From contig CALXWO010000002.1 of the NCBI GenBank assembly GCA_944392485.1, forward strand, positions 149,133 to 213,132: a DNA stretch of 64,000 nucleotides, in the 5' to 3' direction. The translations under genes were made by a program, and so were the position numbers. The stretch comes from an uncultured Clostridia bacterium. GTDB taxonomy: Bacteria; Bacillota; Clostridia; TANB77; CAG-508. The notes beneath the pieces were generated by a model, which was given only the letters and a program-made list of their open reading frames with translations, was not told the DNA's origin and did not search any database. This document shows, in pieces, positions 26,996-36,401 of this stretch; within the stretch, counting starts at the first letter, position 1, and each line of letters opens with the position of its first letter.

Positions 26996-27300
26996 GTGTT
27001 TTAAGAATTACAAACAATAATTTTGAGGAAGAGGTGTTAAAGGCAGAAGGACCAGTAATTATTGATTTCTATGCAGACTGGTGTGGACCATGCAAAATGA
27101 TGTCACCAATAATAGACAGCATAGCAGAAGAAATAAATAATGCTAAAGTCGGAAAAATAAATGTAGACGAAGCACAAGATTTAGCAGCTATGTATAATGT
27201 AATGAGTATTCCAACAATAATAATATTTAAAGACGGAAAACCTTACAAAAAATTTGTTGGAGTAACTAGTAAAGAAAATATATTAAATGAATTAAATTAA
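26992..27300 (+). CDS. trxA: Thioredoxin
   Basis: 102 residues with the active site WCGPCK near residues 31-36, the buried aspartate in FYADW and the cis-proline in SIPTIIIF. It is the partner of the overlapping trxB. In amino-acid-fermenting Clostridia these genes often sit beside Stickland or ornithine-degradation genes, which fits the next gene. Confidence 0.93.
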   Translation: MSVLRITNNNFEEEVLKAEGPVIIDFYADWCGPCKMMSPIIDSIAEEINNAKVGKINVDEAQDLAAMYNVMSIPTIIIFKDGKPYKKFVGVTSKENILNELN

Positions 27301-27339
27301 AAAATTTAATAATAATATATTTATAAGGAGGAACAAAAG

Positions 27340-28419
27340 ATGGAAAGAAAAGTAAAAGTTGTACAAATAGGTACAGGTAAAATGGCAAAATATACTATGA
27401 GGTATGTTTTAGAAAAAGGTGGAGAAATAGTAGGAGCAGTTGATGTAAACCCAGCAGTTATTGGGAAAGACATAGGAGAAATAATAGGTGGAGAAAATTT
27501 AGGAGTAAATGTTATTGACTTAAAAAATGCAGAAGAAATGCTAAAACAAGCAAAACCAGATGTATGTATTGTAGAAACAATGAGCTTATTAAAAGACCTA
27601 GAAGAACCTTTAATGCTATGTGCAAAGCTTGGAATAAATGCAATAACAACATGCGAAGAAGCATTTTATTCTTGGAACTCAAATCCTAACCTAACTAAAA
27701 AAATTGATGATCTTGCAAAACAAACAGGATGCACAATAGTAGGAACAGGATACCAAGACATATATTGGGGACAATTAATAACAAGTATTTGTGGCTCAAC
27801 ACAAAAAATTACTAAAATAAAAGGAAGCTCAAGCTATAATGTTGAAGATTACGGTATAGCACTTGCAAACGCACACGGAGCAGGACTTACTTTAGAAGAG
27901 TTTGATAAGCAAGTTGCAAGTGTAGATAAAATAAGTGATGAAGAAAGACAAAAGATTATAGAATCAGGAGAATATTTGCCATCATATATGTGGAATACAA
28001 ATGGATGGTTATGCGACAAATTAGGATTAACAATAAAATCACAAACACAAGTTACAGTTCCAACAACAAATAAAGAAGATATTTATTCAGAAACATTGGG
28101 AATGACAGTAAAAGCAGGAGATGCAACAGGGATGAGCGCAATTGTTACAACCCAAACAGAAGAAGGAATAACAATAGAATCTGAATGTATTGGTAAAGTA
28201 TATTCAAAAGAAGACTTTGATAAAAACGAATGGACAGTATATGGAGAACCAAATACAAGTATAACAGTTGCAAGACCAGCAACAGTAGAACTAACTTGTG
28301 CAACTGTAGTAAATAGAATTCCAGATGTAATAAACGCAAAACCAGGATTTGTACCAACAGCAGAAATAGGAGAATTAAACTTCAAAACAAAAGATTTAAA
28401 TGAATATGTCGAAAAATAA
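27340..28419 (+). CDS. 2,4-diaminopentanoate dehydrogenase-like oxidoreductase
   Basis: 359 residues. The N-terminal Rossmann motif VVQIGTGKMAKYTMRYVLEK, then GAVDVNPAVIGKDIGE, TCEEAFYSW and SSYNVEDYGIALANAHGAGL match the Ord-type dehydrogenase of the ornithine fermentation pathway, related to dihydrodipicolinate reductase. It oxidises 2,4-diaminopentanoate to 2-amino-4-ketopentanoate. The thiolase partner genes ortA/ortB are not in this window, so the pathway is not proven. TAAGGAGG precedes the start. Confidence 0.75.
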   Translation: MERKVKVVQIGTGKMAKYTMRYVLEKGGEIVGAVDVNPAVIGKDIGEIIGGENLGVNVIDLKNAEEMLKQAKPDVCIVETMSLLKDLEEPLMLCAKLGINAITTCEEAFYSWNSNPNLTKKIDDLAKQTGCTIVGTGYQDIYWGQLITSICGSTQKITKIKGSSSYNVEDYGIALANAHGAGLTLEEFDKQVASVDKISDEERQKIIESGEYLPSYMWNTNGWLCDKLGLTIKSQTQVTVPTTNKEDIYSETLGMTVKAGDATGMSAIVTTQTEEGITIESECIGKVYSKEDFDKNEWTVYGEPNTSITVARPATVELTCATVVNRIPDVINAKPGFVPTAEIGELNFKTKDLNEYVEK

Positions 28420-28436
28420 TACAAAAACAACTTTTC

Positions 28437-28467
28437 GGGGAAAAAGGGGTCAGACCCCTTTTTCCCC
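28437..28467. repeat. GGGG...CCCC palindromic repeat, copy 2
   Basis: Identical in its 31-bp core to 9660-9690, with the GGGGTCAGACCCC centre and A5/T5 arms. It lies 18 bases after the dehydrogenase stop and could terminate transcription. Confidence 0.85.
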
Positions 28468-28557
28468 ATTTATATTGTTAAATAATAATTATTGTGTTAG
28501 AATTATATCGGTTTATAGAGAATATTAGAAAATAAGGAATAAAATGGAGAAAAACAA

Positions 28558-29401
28558 ATGATAGCAATAGTAATATTAAATGCATTTATAAGTACAATAG
28601 CTCAATACATAGACAAACATTTAGTAGGTAAATGTGGTATAACTAGGAAAGATTATTTTTATTATATGTGCTTATCCATGATACCTTTTGCAGCAATTAT
28701 GCTTGTAATAGAAATAATAAATGGGACCGCAAAATTTGATTTTAGCTTAATACCAATAGGATTACTTATATTTGCAATGTTTTTAAGATATAACAAACAG
28801 CAAGCTGTACAAGGAACTATAAAATATTTAAATCCATACGAAGTATCTACATACTTATCACTTCGGAGTAATTCTTGCATTTATAGTAGATAGCATATTA
28901 GGAATAAAAGAATTTACGGTTACAACATTGATTTCAATATTTTTAACATTATTAGGAGTATTTATTTTATCTGATGTTAAACTAAAAATTAAAAATTTGC
29001 AAAAAGACTTAATAGTTAGAATTACATGTGAAGTTATGTTAGGATATGTTGCTCATTATATATTAAAATATTGGTCAAATGCAGCATATATATTATTGCT
29101 TAATTTATTTTTAACAGCAATATTTTCAAAAGGTTATACTTTCAAGTATCATAAGGAACATAAAAGAATAATTAAATGGGTGTTTTTGCAACAAACTTTT
29201 GGATTTTTTACAATTTATTTAGGAAATTACTTATCAAGTAATTCTGTAACGCTATATCAATTTGTAAGACCTGTTACAATAGTGTTTACAATACTAGTAG
29301 CATTTTTGATTAAAAACATAGATAGGAAACCTAAATTTAAAGATTTAATCGCAGTAGGATTAGTAGCCTCTGGCATATATCTTATAAATACAACATTTTA
29401 G
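28558..29401 (+). CDS. DMT-superfamily transporter, one CGG +1 frameshift at 28864
   Basis: The first 102 codons give four membrane segments ending NPYEVSTYLSL. The zero frame then reads CGG and stops ten codons later. Skipping the C gives LGVILAFIVDSILGIKEFT and continues in a single frame to the stop at 29401, in total 280 residues with about ten membrane segments, normal for the family. The downstream part repeats the first half's layout, as in EamA proteins. TGGAG precedes the start. The substrate is unknown. The gene runs 14 bases before the AlkD-like gene. Confidence 0.75.
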
Positions 29402-29415
29402 AAAAGGAAAATATT

Positions 29416-30096
29416 ATGGAAGAAGAAATAAGAAAAGATTTATTTAATATGCAAGATAAAAAATATAAAGAATTTCATAGCAGCTTATCTCCAAATGTAG
29501 ACAATATAATCGGAATAAAAGTTCCTGTTTTAAGAAATTATGCTAAAGAATTGCTAAAAAAGTATAAGCAAGAAGAAATTAAAATAGGAGATAAATATTA
29601 CGAAGAACTACTTTTGCAAGGAATGATAATAGGATTGCAAAATAGAGAAAGTATAGAAAATATAATTGTTAAAGTGAATAAATTTGTACCAAAAATAAAT
29701 AGTTGGGGAGTATGTGATACTTTTTGTACAGATTTAAAAATAACAAAAAAATATCAAAAAGAAATGTTTAGAGTAATAGAAAAGTATTTAAAATCTAATA
29801 AAGAGTATGAACTTCGCTTTGCAATAGTAATGTTATTAGATTATTATATAAATGAAAAATATATTGATACTGTTTTAAAAATTTTAAATACAATAAAATC
29901 AGATAAATATTATGTTCAAATGGCTAATGCATGGGCAATTTCTATCTGTTTAGTTAAATATTATGAAAAAACTGTTGAATTTTTAGAAAACTGTAATTTA
30001 GATAATTTTACATATAATAAAGCTATTCAAAAAGCAATTGAATCATATAGAATAACAGATAAGCAAAAAGAAGATTTAAGAAAAATGAAAAGGTGA
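29416..30096 (+). CDS. DNA alkylation repair enzyme, AlkD-like
   Basis: 226 residues made of HEAT-like helical repeats. The family blocks are GIKVPVLRNYAKELLKKY, INSWGVCDTFCTDLK and ELRFAIVMLLDYYI, followed by MANAWAISICLVKY. AlkD proteins excise alkylated bases without base flipping. GGAAA lies before the start; its stop is 4 bases before the PepC-like gene. Confidence 0.85.
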   Translation: MEEEIRKDLFNMQDKKYKEFHSSLSPNVDNIIGIKVPVLRNYAKELLKKYKQEEIKIGDKYYEELLLQGMIIGLQNRESIENIIVKVNKFVPKINSWGVCDTFCTDLKITKKYQKEMFRVIEKYLKSNKEYELRFAIVMLLDYYINEKYIDTVLKILNTIKSDKYYVQMANAWAISICLVKYYEKTVEFLENCNLDNFTYNKAIQKAIESYRITDKQKEDLRKMKR

Positions 30097-30100
30097 TTAA

Positions 30101-31450
30101 ATGAAAAGAATAGTAACAATCCAAGATTCAGAAAACCAAATAAGTATAAATCAAATTAAAGAATTCTCAAAAAGATATAATGAAGATAAAAATAATAAGG
30201 CGATCGAAAAGAACATTACAGAAAAAGGATTAGAAGTAGCGTGCATTAATGAAGAAGTAATAAGAGAAAATGAAAGAATATTTAATATAGAATTGCCATA
30301 TTGCAAAAGACAAGATCAAAAACAAAGTCATAGATGTTGGATTTATGCAAGTTTAAATATGTTAAAACATAATATTGCTAAAAATTTAAATATTGATATA
30401 AATGAATTAGATTTGTCTACAAACTATATAGCTTTTTTCGATAGATTAGAAAAAACTAATAAGGCTTATGAGAATGCAATAAATTTAACTAATTTAGATT
30501 TTGATTATATAAATAAAGAAAATATTTTTAGATATGCTGGTACAGAAGGTGGAAGATGGGAATATTTTGTGGCAGTAATAAACAAGTATGGACTTGTTCC
30601 AAGAAGTATTATGCCAGATACATTTGAAACAAATGATTGGGAGAAGTTAGAAAGAATATTTACTGATAAAATTCAAAAAGATATATTGATATTACTAAAA
30701 CTTAAAGAGAAAAGTGTAAATATATATGAACTCAGAAGGGTAAAAGAAAATTTTATAGAACAAAATTATTCTATACTATCTAAGATATTAGGTGAACCTA
30801 AATATGAATTTACATATGAATATAAAGATATTAATAATGAATGTAAAAAAATAGAAAGTATAACACCATTGCAATTTAAAGAAAGATTTTTAAGCTTGAA
30901 TGTAGAAGATTTTGTATCTATAGAAAATATGCCAATGTATAACAAAGAATACTATAAAATCTATAGAAAAAAATATATGGGCGGAGTAATAGGAAAAGGT
31001 AATGCACAATTTTTAAATTTGCCAATTAAAGAAATAAAAGAGTTAGTTATTAAACAACTTAAAGATGGTATTCCAGTCTATATGGGAGTAAATATTACAA
31101 AATTTAAAGATAATAAATCAGGAGTACTAGACACAAGACTATATAATTATAAAGAAGTATTAGGGCTTAATCCGTTAACTAAAGAAGAAGCATTAAATAT
31201 GTATAATATTAGATATCATCATGCAATGATATTCTGTGGAGTGCATTTAGTAGATAATAAGCCTATAAGGTGGAAAATAGAAGATAGTTATGGAGATAAA
31301 GAAAAATATAATGGATATTATATAATGAATGATAATTATTTTGATGAATTTGTTATAAACGTAATAATAGATAAAAAATATCTAAATGAAAAACAATTAA
31401 AAGCATTAGAGCAAGAGCCAATAGAAATAGAAGGAGAAGAACCAGGATAA
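30101..31450 (+). CDS. C1B cysteine aminopeptidase, PepC/bleomycin-hydrolase-like
   Basis: 449 residues. The oxyanion Gln and nucleophile Cys are in QDQKQSHRCWIYASLNM, the catalytic His in YHHAMIFCGVHL. The third motif is WKIEDSYG, where the family usually has E-N-S-W-G, so the expected Asn is Asp here. The first ~30 bases of the gene (with 5 bases before it) are nearly identical to the start of the pyridoxal kinase gene at 31566, so the N-terminus may have been replaced by recombination. It is followed by a terminator. Confidence 0.8.
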   Translation: MKRIVTIQDSENQISINQIKEFSKRYNEDKNNKAIEKNITEKGLEVACINEEVIRENERIFNIELPYCKRQDQKQSHRCWIYASLNMLKHNIAKNLNIDINELDLSTNYIAFFDRLEKTNKAYENAINLTNLDFDYINKENIFRYAGTEGGRWEYFVAVINKYGLVPRSIMPDTFETNDWEKLERIFTDKIQKDILILLKLKEKSVNIYELRRVKENFIEQNYSILSKILGEPKYEFTYEYKDINNECKKIESITPLQFKERFLSLNVEDFVSIENMPMYNKEYYKIYRKKYMGGVIGKGNAQFLNLPIKEIKELVIKQLKDGIPVYMGVNITKFKDNKSGVLDTRLYNYKEVLGLNPLTKEEALNMYNIRYHHAMIFCGVHLVDNKPIRWKIEDSYGDKEKYNGYYIMNDNYFDEFVINVIIDKKYLNEKQLKALEQEPIEIEGEEPG

Positions 31451-31454
31451 TTTC

Positions 31455-31488
31455 TAAAAGGGCTACCATACTGACCGTGGTAAGCTCT
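31455..31488 (+). terminator. Intrinsic terminator
   Basis: AAAAGGGCTACCA and TGGTAAGCTCTTTT form a stem with one mismatch region and end in a T-run, just after the peptidase stop. Confidence 0.6.
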
Positions 31489-31565
31489 TTTATATTGTAA
31501 ATAAAAATAACATATGATAAAATACATTAAGATTAATTAATATATTGATGAAACGAGGAAATTAA

Positions 31566-32426
31566 ATGAAAAGAATAGTAACAATTCAAGATATATCGTG
31601 TATAGGAAAATGCTCACTTACTGTTGCACTTCCTATAATATCAGCAATGGGAATAGAAACAGCAATAGTCCCAACAGCTGTGCTTTCAACACATACACAA
31701 TTTAAAAATTTTACATTTAGAGATTTAAGTAAAGATATACCACTAATACAAAAACATTGGAAAGAAGAAAAATTTAAATTTGATGCCATTTACACAGGTT
31801 ATTTGGGTTCAATAGAACAAATAACCATGCTAAAAGATTTTTTTAAAACTTTCAAAACAGATGATAATTTTATATTTATAGATCCGGTTATGGGAGATAA
31901 CGGGAAGTTATATGTAGGATTTAACCAAGAATTTGCAGACGAAATGGCGGAGCTTTGTAAAATGGCAGATATAATAGTGCCAAATTTGACTGAAGCAAGT
32001 GCTATGTTAAACATTGAGTATAAGGAAAAATATACAGAAGAAGAAATTAAAAATATACTAATTGATTTAAGTAATTTAGGACCTAAAAAAGTAATTCTTA
32101 CAGGTGTTAGCTTCAAAGAAAATAAATTGGGTGTAATGTCGTATGACAAAAATACTAATAAGTTTTTTTCATATTTTAGAGAAAAAATACCTGTTAAATA
32201 TCATGGAACAGGAGATATTTTTTCTAGCACATTAGTAGGAGCAATAGTAAATGGAAATTCGCAAGAAGAGGCCATAAAAATTGCAGTAGATTATGTATGG
32301 GAAACTATTAAAGATACATATAAAACCAATAAAGAAGATGCATATGGGGTAAATTTTGAAAGTAAAATACCATATTTAATAAAGAGAGGTAAGAAGTGGG
32401 ATGTTGGAAGTGTGAAATTAGGGTAA
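31566..32426 (+). CDS. Pyridoxal/pyridoxamine kinase
   Basis: 286 residues of the ribokinase-like PdxK/PdxY group: N-terminal TIQDISCIGKCSLTVALPI, central DPVMGDNGKLY and the catalytic GTGDIFSSTLVGA. It phosphorylates vitamin B6 vitamers. The natural end is around PYLIKR; the last ~12 residues ([12 protein letters not shown]) and the stop are encoded by the palindromic repeat R that begins near 32385. GAGG precedes the start. Confidence 0.85.
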   Translation: MKRIVTIQDISCIGKCSLTVALPIISAMGIETAIVPTAVLSTHTQFKNFTFRDLSKDIPLIQKHWKEEKFKFDAIYTGYLGSIEQITMLKDFFKTFKTDDNFIFIDPVMGDNGKLYVGFNQEFADEMAELCKMADIIVPNLTEASAMLNIEYKEKYTEEEIKNILIDLSNLGPKKVILTGVSFKENKLGVMSYDKNTNKFFSYFREKIPVKYHGTGDIFSSTLVGAIVNGNSQEEAIKIAVDYVWETIKDTYKTNKEDAYGVNFESKIPYLIKRGKKWDVGSVKLG

Positions 32427-32501
32427 GCCTAACAAAGCCTAGCCTTAAAAAGCACACCTCACACCTCGTACCTCTCACTTTTCAAATGCAAATTACAATT
32501 T
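32385..32501. repeat. Intergenic palindromic repeat R, copy 2
   Basis: It shares the core GTGAAATTAGGGTAAGCCT and AAAAAGCACACCTCACAC and ends GCAAATTACAATT. Its left ~40 bases are the 3' end of the pyridoxal kinase gene. The right end directly precedes the ribosome site of the next gene. Confidence 0.85.
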
Positions 32502-32519
32502 ATGGAGGATTATATTATT

Positions 32520-33125
32520 ATGAAAATAATTTATGGAACAAGTAATAGAGGAAAACTGCAAGAAATAAAAGATTTTTTTAAAAATAATAAACTAAATGTA
32601 GAAATACTATCTTTAAAAGACATAAATTTTAATAAAGAAATAGAGGAAAATGGCAAGACTTTTGAAGAAAATTCATTAACAAAAGCAAAAGCTATAAAAG
32701 AATTTTGTAATAGAAACGGAATAAATGAAATAATAATAACAGATGATGCAGGTCTATGTGTAGATGCCTTGGATGGAAGGCCGGGTGTATTTAGTGCAAG
32801 GTATGCAGGAGATCATGCACCACAAGAAGTAACAATAAATAAATTATTAAATGAAATGAAAGATGTGCCAGAAGAAAAGAGAACTGCAAAATTTATTTGT
32901 GTATTAACAGCAATTTTAAAAGATAAAAAAGTAATTGTAGCAAGAGGAGAAACAAAGGGAAGAATTGCAAAAGAACCCGGACCAATGGGAAAACTTACAT
33001 ACGGGCCAATATTTATTTCAGATGAATTTGGAAAGGTAATGAACGAACTAACAGCAGAACAATTAAAACATACTCACAGAGAAAAAGCTTTAATTGAATT
33101 ACTAAAGAAATTAAATAAAAAATAA
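32520..33125 (+). CDS. rdgB: XTP/dITP diphosphatase (RdgB/HAM1)
   Basis: 201 residues. The N-terminal substrate loop is GTSNRGKLQEIKDF, with SLKDI, then ENGKTFEENSLTKAKA and TDDAGLCVDALDGRPGVFSA-type sequence. It removes non-canonical purine nucleotides. The ATG at 32520 is chosen because TGGAGG lies 11 bases upstream; an earlier in-frame ATG overlaps that site. Confidence 0.92.
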   Translation: MKIIYGTSNRGKLQEIKDFFKNNKLNVEILSLKDINFNKEIEENGKTFEENSLTKAKAIKEFCNRNGINEIIITDDAGLCVDALDGRPGVFSARYAGDHAPQEVTINKLLNEMKDVPEEKRTAKFICVLTAILKDKKVIVARGETKGRIAKEPGPMGKLTYGPIFISDEFGKVMNELTAEQLKHTHREKALIELLKKLNKK

Positions 33126-33150
33126 ATGTAGCAAGATATGGAGGATTAAT

Positions 33151-34296
33151 ATGAAGATTTCATTTTATTCTAATTTTTTTACACATCATCAATTACCATT
33201 TTGCCAGGAAATGTATAAAAAATATGGAAATGATTTTAAATTTGTGTCAACTGAAAAAATAAACAGCGAAAGATTAAGCTTAGGATATAAAGACATGGAT
33301 AATGATTATCCATTTGTATTAAAAGCATATGAGAGTAAAGAAAAACATGAAGAGGCAATGAAGCTTGCCTTAGATAGTGATGTCGTTATAATGGGCTCTA
33401 CTCCAACTGACGAATATGCTAAAGAAAGATTAAAACAAGACAAATTAACTTTTAGATATTACGCGAGAATTTTTTATAAAGGAATATTTAGTATATTTGA
33501 TTTTAAAAATTTAAAAAAAGTATATGAAAGACATTTTAAATATAAACACAATAAAAATATGTATTTATTGTGTGCAAGTAGCTATGGACCAAACGACTTT
33601 AATAAAATTGGAATGTATATAAATAAATGTTTTAAATGGGGTTATTTTCCAGAAACAAAAAATTATGAAATAAATGACTTACTAAAGAAAAAAGGAAATA
33701 AAAAAATAAATATTATTTGGGTTGGAAGATTTATAAAAGAAAAACACCCAGAAATTGCAATTAAGCTTGCAAGAAAACTTAAAAAAGACGGCATTAAATT
33801 TAATCTTCAAATGATAGGTAATGGAAATTTATTAAGAAAAACAGAAAAACAAATAAAGAAATACAATTTAAATAATGAAGTAAAACTTATTGGAGCAGTA
33901 AAAAGCGATAAAGTAAGAGATTATATGGAGAAGGCAAATATATTTATATGTACAAGCGATAAGACAGAAAGATGGGGAGTTGTCCTAAATGAAGCAATGA
34001 ACAGCGGATGTGTTACAATAGCATATAAAAAAATAGGAGGAGTGCCATTCCTTATAAATAATAATGTTAATGGCTTTTCATATTTAAGCTTTAAAGAATT
34101 ATATAATTTGACAGTAAAAGTAATTAGTGATAAAAATTTAAGAGAAAAAATATCTATAAATGCTTATAAAACTATTTCAGAAATTTGGACAGCAAAAAAT
34201 GCAGTTAAAAATTTTGAAATTTTATTAAATTCAATTTTAAATAAGGAAGAAAATCCACTAGAAGAAGGACCAGCAAGTAATGCATATCCAGTTTAA
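33151..34296 (+). CDS. Family 4-type glycosyltransferase
   Basis: 381 residues. The C-terminal GT-B half contains IIWVGRFIKEKHPEIAIKLA, LQMIGNG, and TERWGVVLNEAMNSGC, the nucleotide-sugar binding E-x7-E motif. The N-terminal acceptor half is less conserved. Acceptor and sugar are unknown. TGGAGG precedes the start. Its neighbours, galactokinase and glucan phosphorylase, suggest a carbohydrate setting. Confidence 0.8.
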   Translation: MKISFYSNFFTHHQLPFCQEMYKKYGNDFKFVSTEKINSERLSLGYKDMDNDYPFVLKAYESKEKHEEAMKLALDSDVVIMGSTPTDEYAKERLKQDKLTFRYYARIFYKGIFSIFDFKNLKKVYERHFKYKHNKNMYLLCASSYGPNDFNKIGMYINKCFKWGYFPETKNYEINDLLKKKGNKKINIIWVGRFIKEKHPEIAIKLARKLKKDGIKFNLQMIGNGNLLRKTEKQIKKYNLNNEVKLIGAVKSDKVRDYMEKANIFICTSDKTERWGVVLNEAMNSGCVTIAYKKIGGVPFLINNNVNGFSYLSFKELYNLTVKVISDKNLREKISINAYKTISEIWTAKNAVKNFEILLNSILNKEENPLEEGPASNAYPV

Positions 34297-34320
34297 AATA
34301 TGTAGTATATGGAGGATAAA

Positions 34321-35484
34321 ATGAAAGAAAAAGTATATTTAAAATTCGAAGAGCTATTTGGAAAAGAAGGAGAAATAAAAACATACTTTGCACCTGGTAG
34401 AGTTAATTTAATTGGAGAACACACAGATTATAATGGAGGACATGTTTTTCCATGTGCTCTTACAATGGGAACATATGCAGTGGCAAGAAAAAGAAATGAT
34501 AATAAATTAAGATTTTACTCAATTAATTTCGAAAAATTAGGTGTTTTAGAATCTACAATTGATGAGCTTAAATATAATAAAGAAGAAAATTGGATTAATT
34601 ATCCCAAAGGTATGATTTGGGCTATGAAAGAAGAAGGATTTAACATCAATACAGGTTTTGATATTGTGTATTACGGAACAATTCCAAACGGAGCAGGACT
34701 TTCTTCTTCCGCATCAATAGAAGTTCTAACTGGTTTTGTACTTAAAGATTTATTTAACTTAAATGTAGATATGGTAAAACTTGCGTTATTAGGACAAAAA
34801 GCAGAAAATAAATATGTAGGTGTAAACTGCGGAATAATGGATCAGTTTGTAATTGCAAACGGAAAAAAGGATTGTGCTATATTTTTAGATACTGCAAATT
34901 TAGAATTTGAATATGCACCAGTTAAATTAAAAGAAGAAAAAATAGTTATAATGAATACAAACAAAAAAAGAGGACTGGGAGATTCTAAATATAATGAAAG
35001 AAGAGCAGAGTGTGAAGAAGCATTAAAAGAATTACAAACAAAATTAAATATAAAATCTTTAGGAGAACTTACAGAAGAAGAATTCGAAAAAAATAAACAT
35101 TTAATAAAAGACAAAAACAGGAAAAAAAGAGCCAAACATGCTGTATATGAAAATCAAAGAACAATAAAAGCAGTAGAGGCGTTAAAAGAAAACAAAATAG
35201 AAGAACTAGGAAAATTAATGATAGCATCACATAATTCATTAAGAGATGATTATGAAGTAACTGGTAAAGAATTAGATACTTTAGTTGATGAAAGTTTAAA
35301 ACAGGAAGGAATAATTGGAGCAAGAATGACAGGAGCAGGTTTTGGAGGTTGTGCAGTAAGTATTGTGAAAAGCGACAAAGTAGAAAATTTTATAAAAAAT
35401 GTAGGTAAGGCATATAAAGATAAAATTGGTTACGAGGCATCTTTTTATACAGTAGAAATAGGCGACGGTCCTCAAATTATATAA
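34321..35484 (+). CDS. galK: Galactokinase
   Basis: 387 residues of the GHMP family. The signature is PGRVNLIGEHTDYNGGHVFP, the ATP loop PNGAGLSSSASIEV and the third motif MTGAGFGGCAVSIV. It makes galactose 1-phosphate. The ATG at 34321 is preferred since TGGAGG lies just upstream. No galT or galE is nearby in the window. Confidence 0.93.
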   Translation: MKEKVYLKFEELFGKEGEIKTYFAPGRVNLIGEHTDYNGGHVFPCALTMGTYAVARKRNDNKLRFYSINFEKLGVLESTIDELKYNKEENWINYPKGMIWAMKEEGFNINTGFDIVYYGTIPNGAGLSSSASIEVLTGFVLKDLFNLNVDMVKLALLGQKAENKYVGVNCGIMDQFVIANGKKDCAIFLDTANLEFEYAPVKLKEEKIVIMNTNKKRGLGDSKYNERRAECEEALKELQTKLNIKSLGELTEEEFEKNKHLIKDKNRKKRAKHAVYENQRTIKAVEALKENKIEELGKLMIASHNSLRDDYEVTGKELDTLVDESLKQEGIIGARMTGAGFGGCAVSIVKSDKVENFIKNVGKAYKDKIGYEASFYTVEIGDGPQII

Positions 35485-35494
35485 GGAGCATAAA

Positions 35495-36289
35495 ATGAGC
35501 ATAATAGGAATTGATATAGGTAGTTCAACAATAAAAATAATAGAATATAAAGATGAACAAATATGTAACAAACAAATATTAGAAAGCAAAGAATATGAAA
35601 AAACAATAGAAAATTTCATAAATGAAAACAATATAAAAATAATTGATAAAATTGTATTAACAGGAATAAATGCAAAAAAAGTGGATATTTCTAAATACGA
35701 TGTTCCAGTACAAATAGTTGAAGAATTTGTTGCAATAGGTACAGGAGGGCTTTATTTATCTAATAAGAAAAAAGCTATTATTGCAAGCATAGGTACAGGA
35801 ACAGCATTTATAAGAGCAGAAGGAAAGACTTTTAAACATTTAGGAGGAACAGGAATAGGTGCAGGAACATTAACAAATTTATCTAATAAATTTGCAGGTA
35901 CAAAATCGCTAAAAGAGATAATTGATTTGTCAAAAAATGGAGATTTAAATAATATTGATTTAAGAATTGCAGATTTAACAGAAGAAAATATAAAAACACT
36001 TCCACCAGAACTAACACTTGCAAATTTTGGAAAACTATCAAACACTGCAAGTAAAGAAGATATTGTATTAGGAATTTTAAATATGATATTTGAAGTAATT
36101 GGAATGATGGCAGCTTTTGCAAGCATAAATGACAAAATAAAAGATATTATCCTTATTGGAAATATTGTAAAAATACCACAAATAAAAGATATTTTACTAA
36201 AAATAGAAAAAACACATAATGTAAGTTTTATAATACCAGAAGAACCACAATTTGCAGTAGCAATTGGTGCAATAAAAAGTTTAGAATAA
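35495..36289 (+). CDS. coaW: Type II pantothenate kinase-like ASKHA kinase
   Basis: 264 residues. The N-terminal phosphate-1 motif GIDIGSSTIKIIE, ASIGTGTAFI and LGGTGIGAGTLTNLSNKFAG match Staphylococcus-type CoaW/type II PanK, and the adenosine motif is LIGNIVKIPQIKDIL. It would make phosphopantothenate, the first step of CoA synthesis. It follows galK by 10 bases. Confidence 0.8.
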   Translation: MSIIGIDIGSSTIKIIEYKDEQICNKQILESKEYEKTIENFINENNIKIIDKIVLTGINAKKVDISKYDVPVQIVEEFVAIGTGGLYLSNKKKAIIASIGTGTAFIRAEGKTFKHLGGTGIGAGTLTNLSNKFAGTKSLKEIIDLSKNGDLNNIDLRIADLTEENIKTLPPELTLANFGKLSNTASKEDIVLGILNMIFEVIGMMAAFASINDKIKDIILIGNIVKIPQIKDILLKIEKTHNVSFIIPEEPQFAVAIGAIKSLE

Positions 36290-36306
36290 ATTTATAAAAA
36301 TAATAA

Positions 36307-36335
36307 TTGACAAAACATATCTTTTAATAGATAAT
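36307..36335 (+). promoter_or_regulatory. Promoter of the glucan phosphorylase gene
   Basis: TTGACA at 36307-36312 and GATAAT at 36330-36335 have a spacing of 17, about 67 bases before the start. Confidence 0.6.
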
Positions 36336-36401
36336 TAATATGTTGAATTAAGGGAAAACGTAGGAAAAAATATTTAAAGATACAAAGGAGGTACATTATA
36401 A

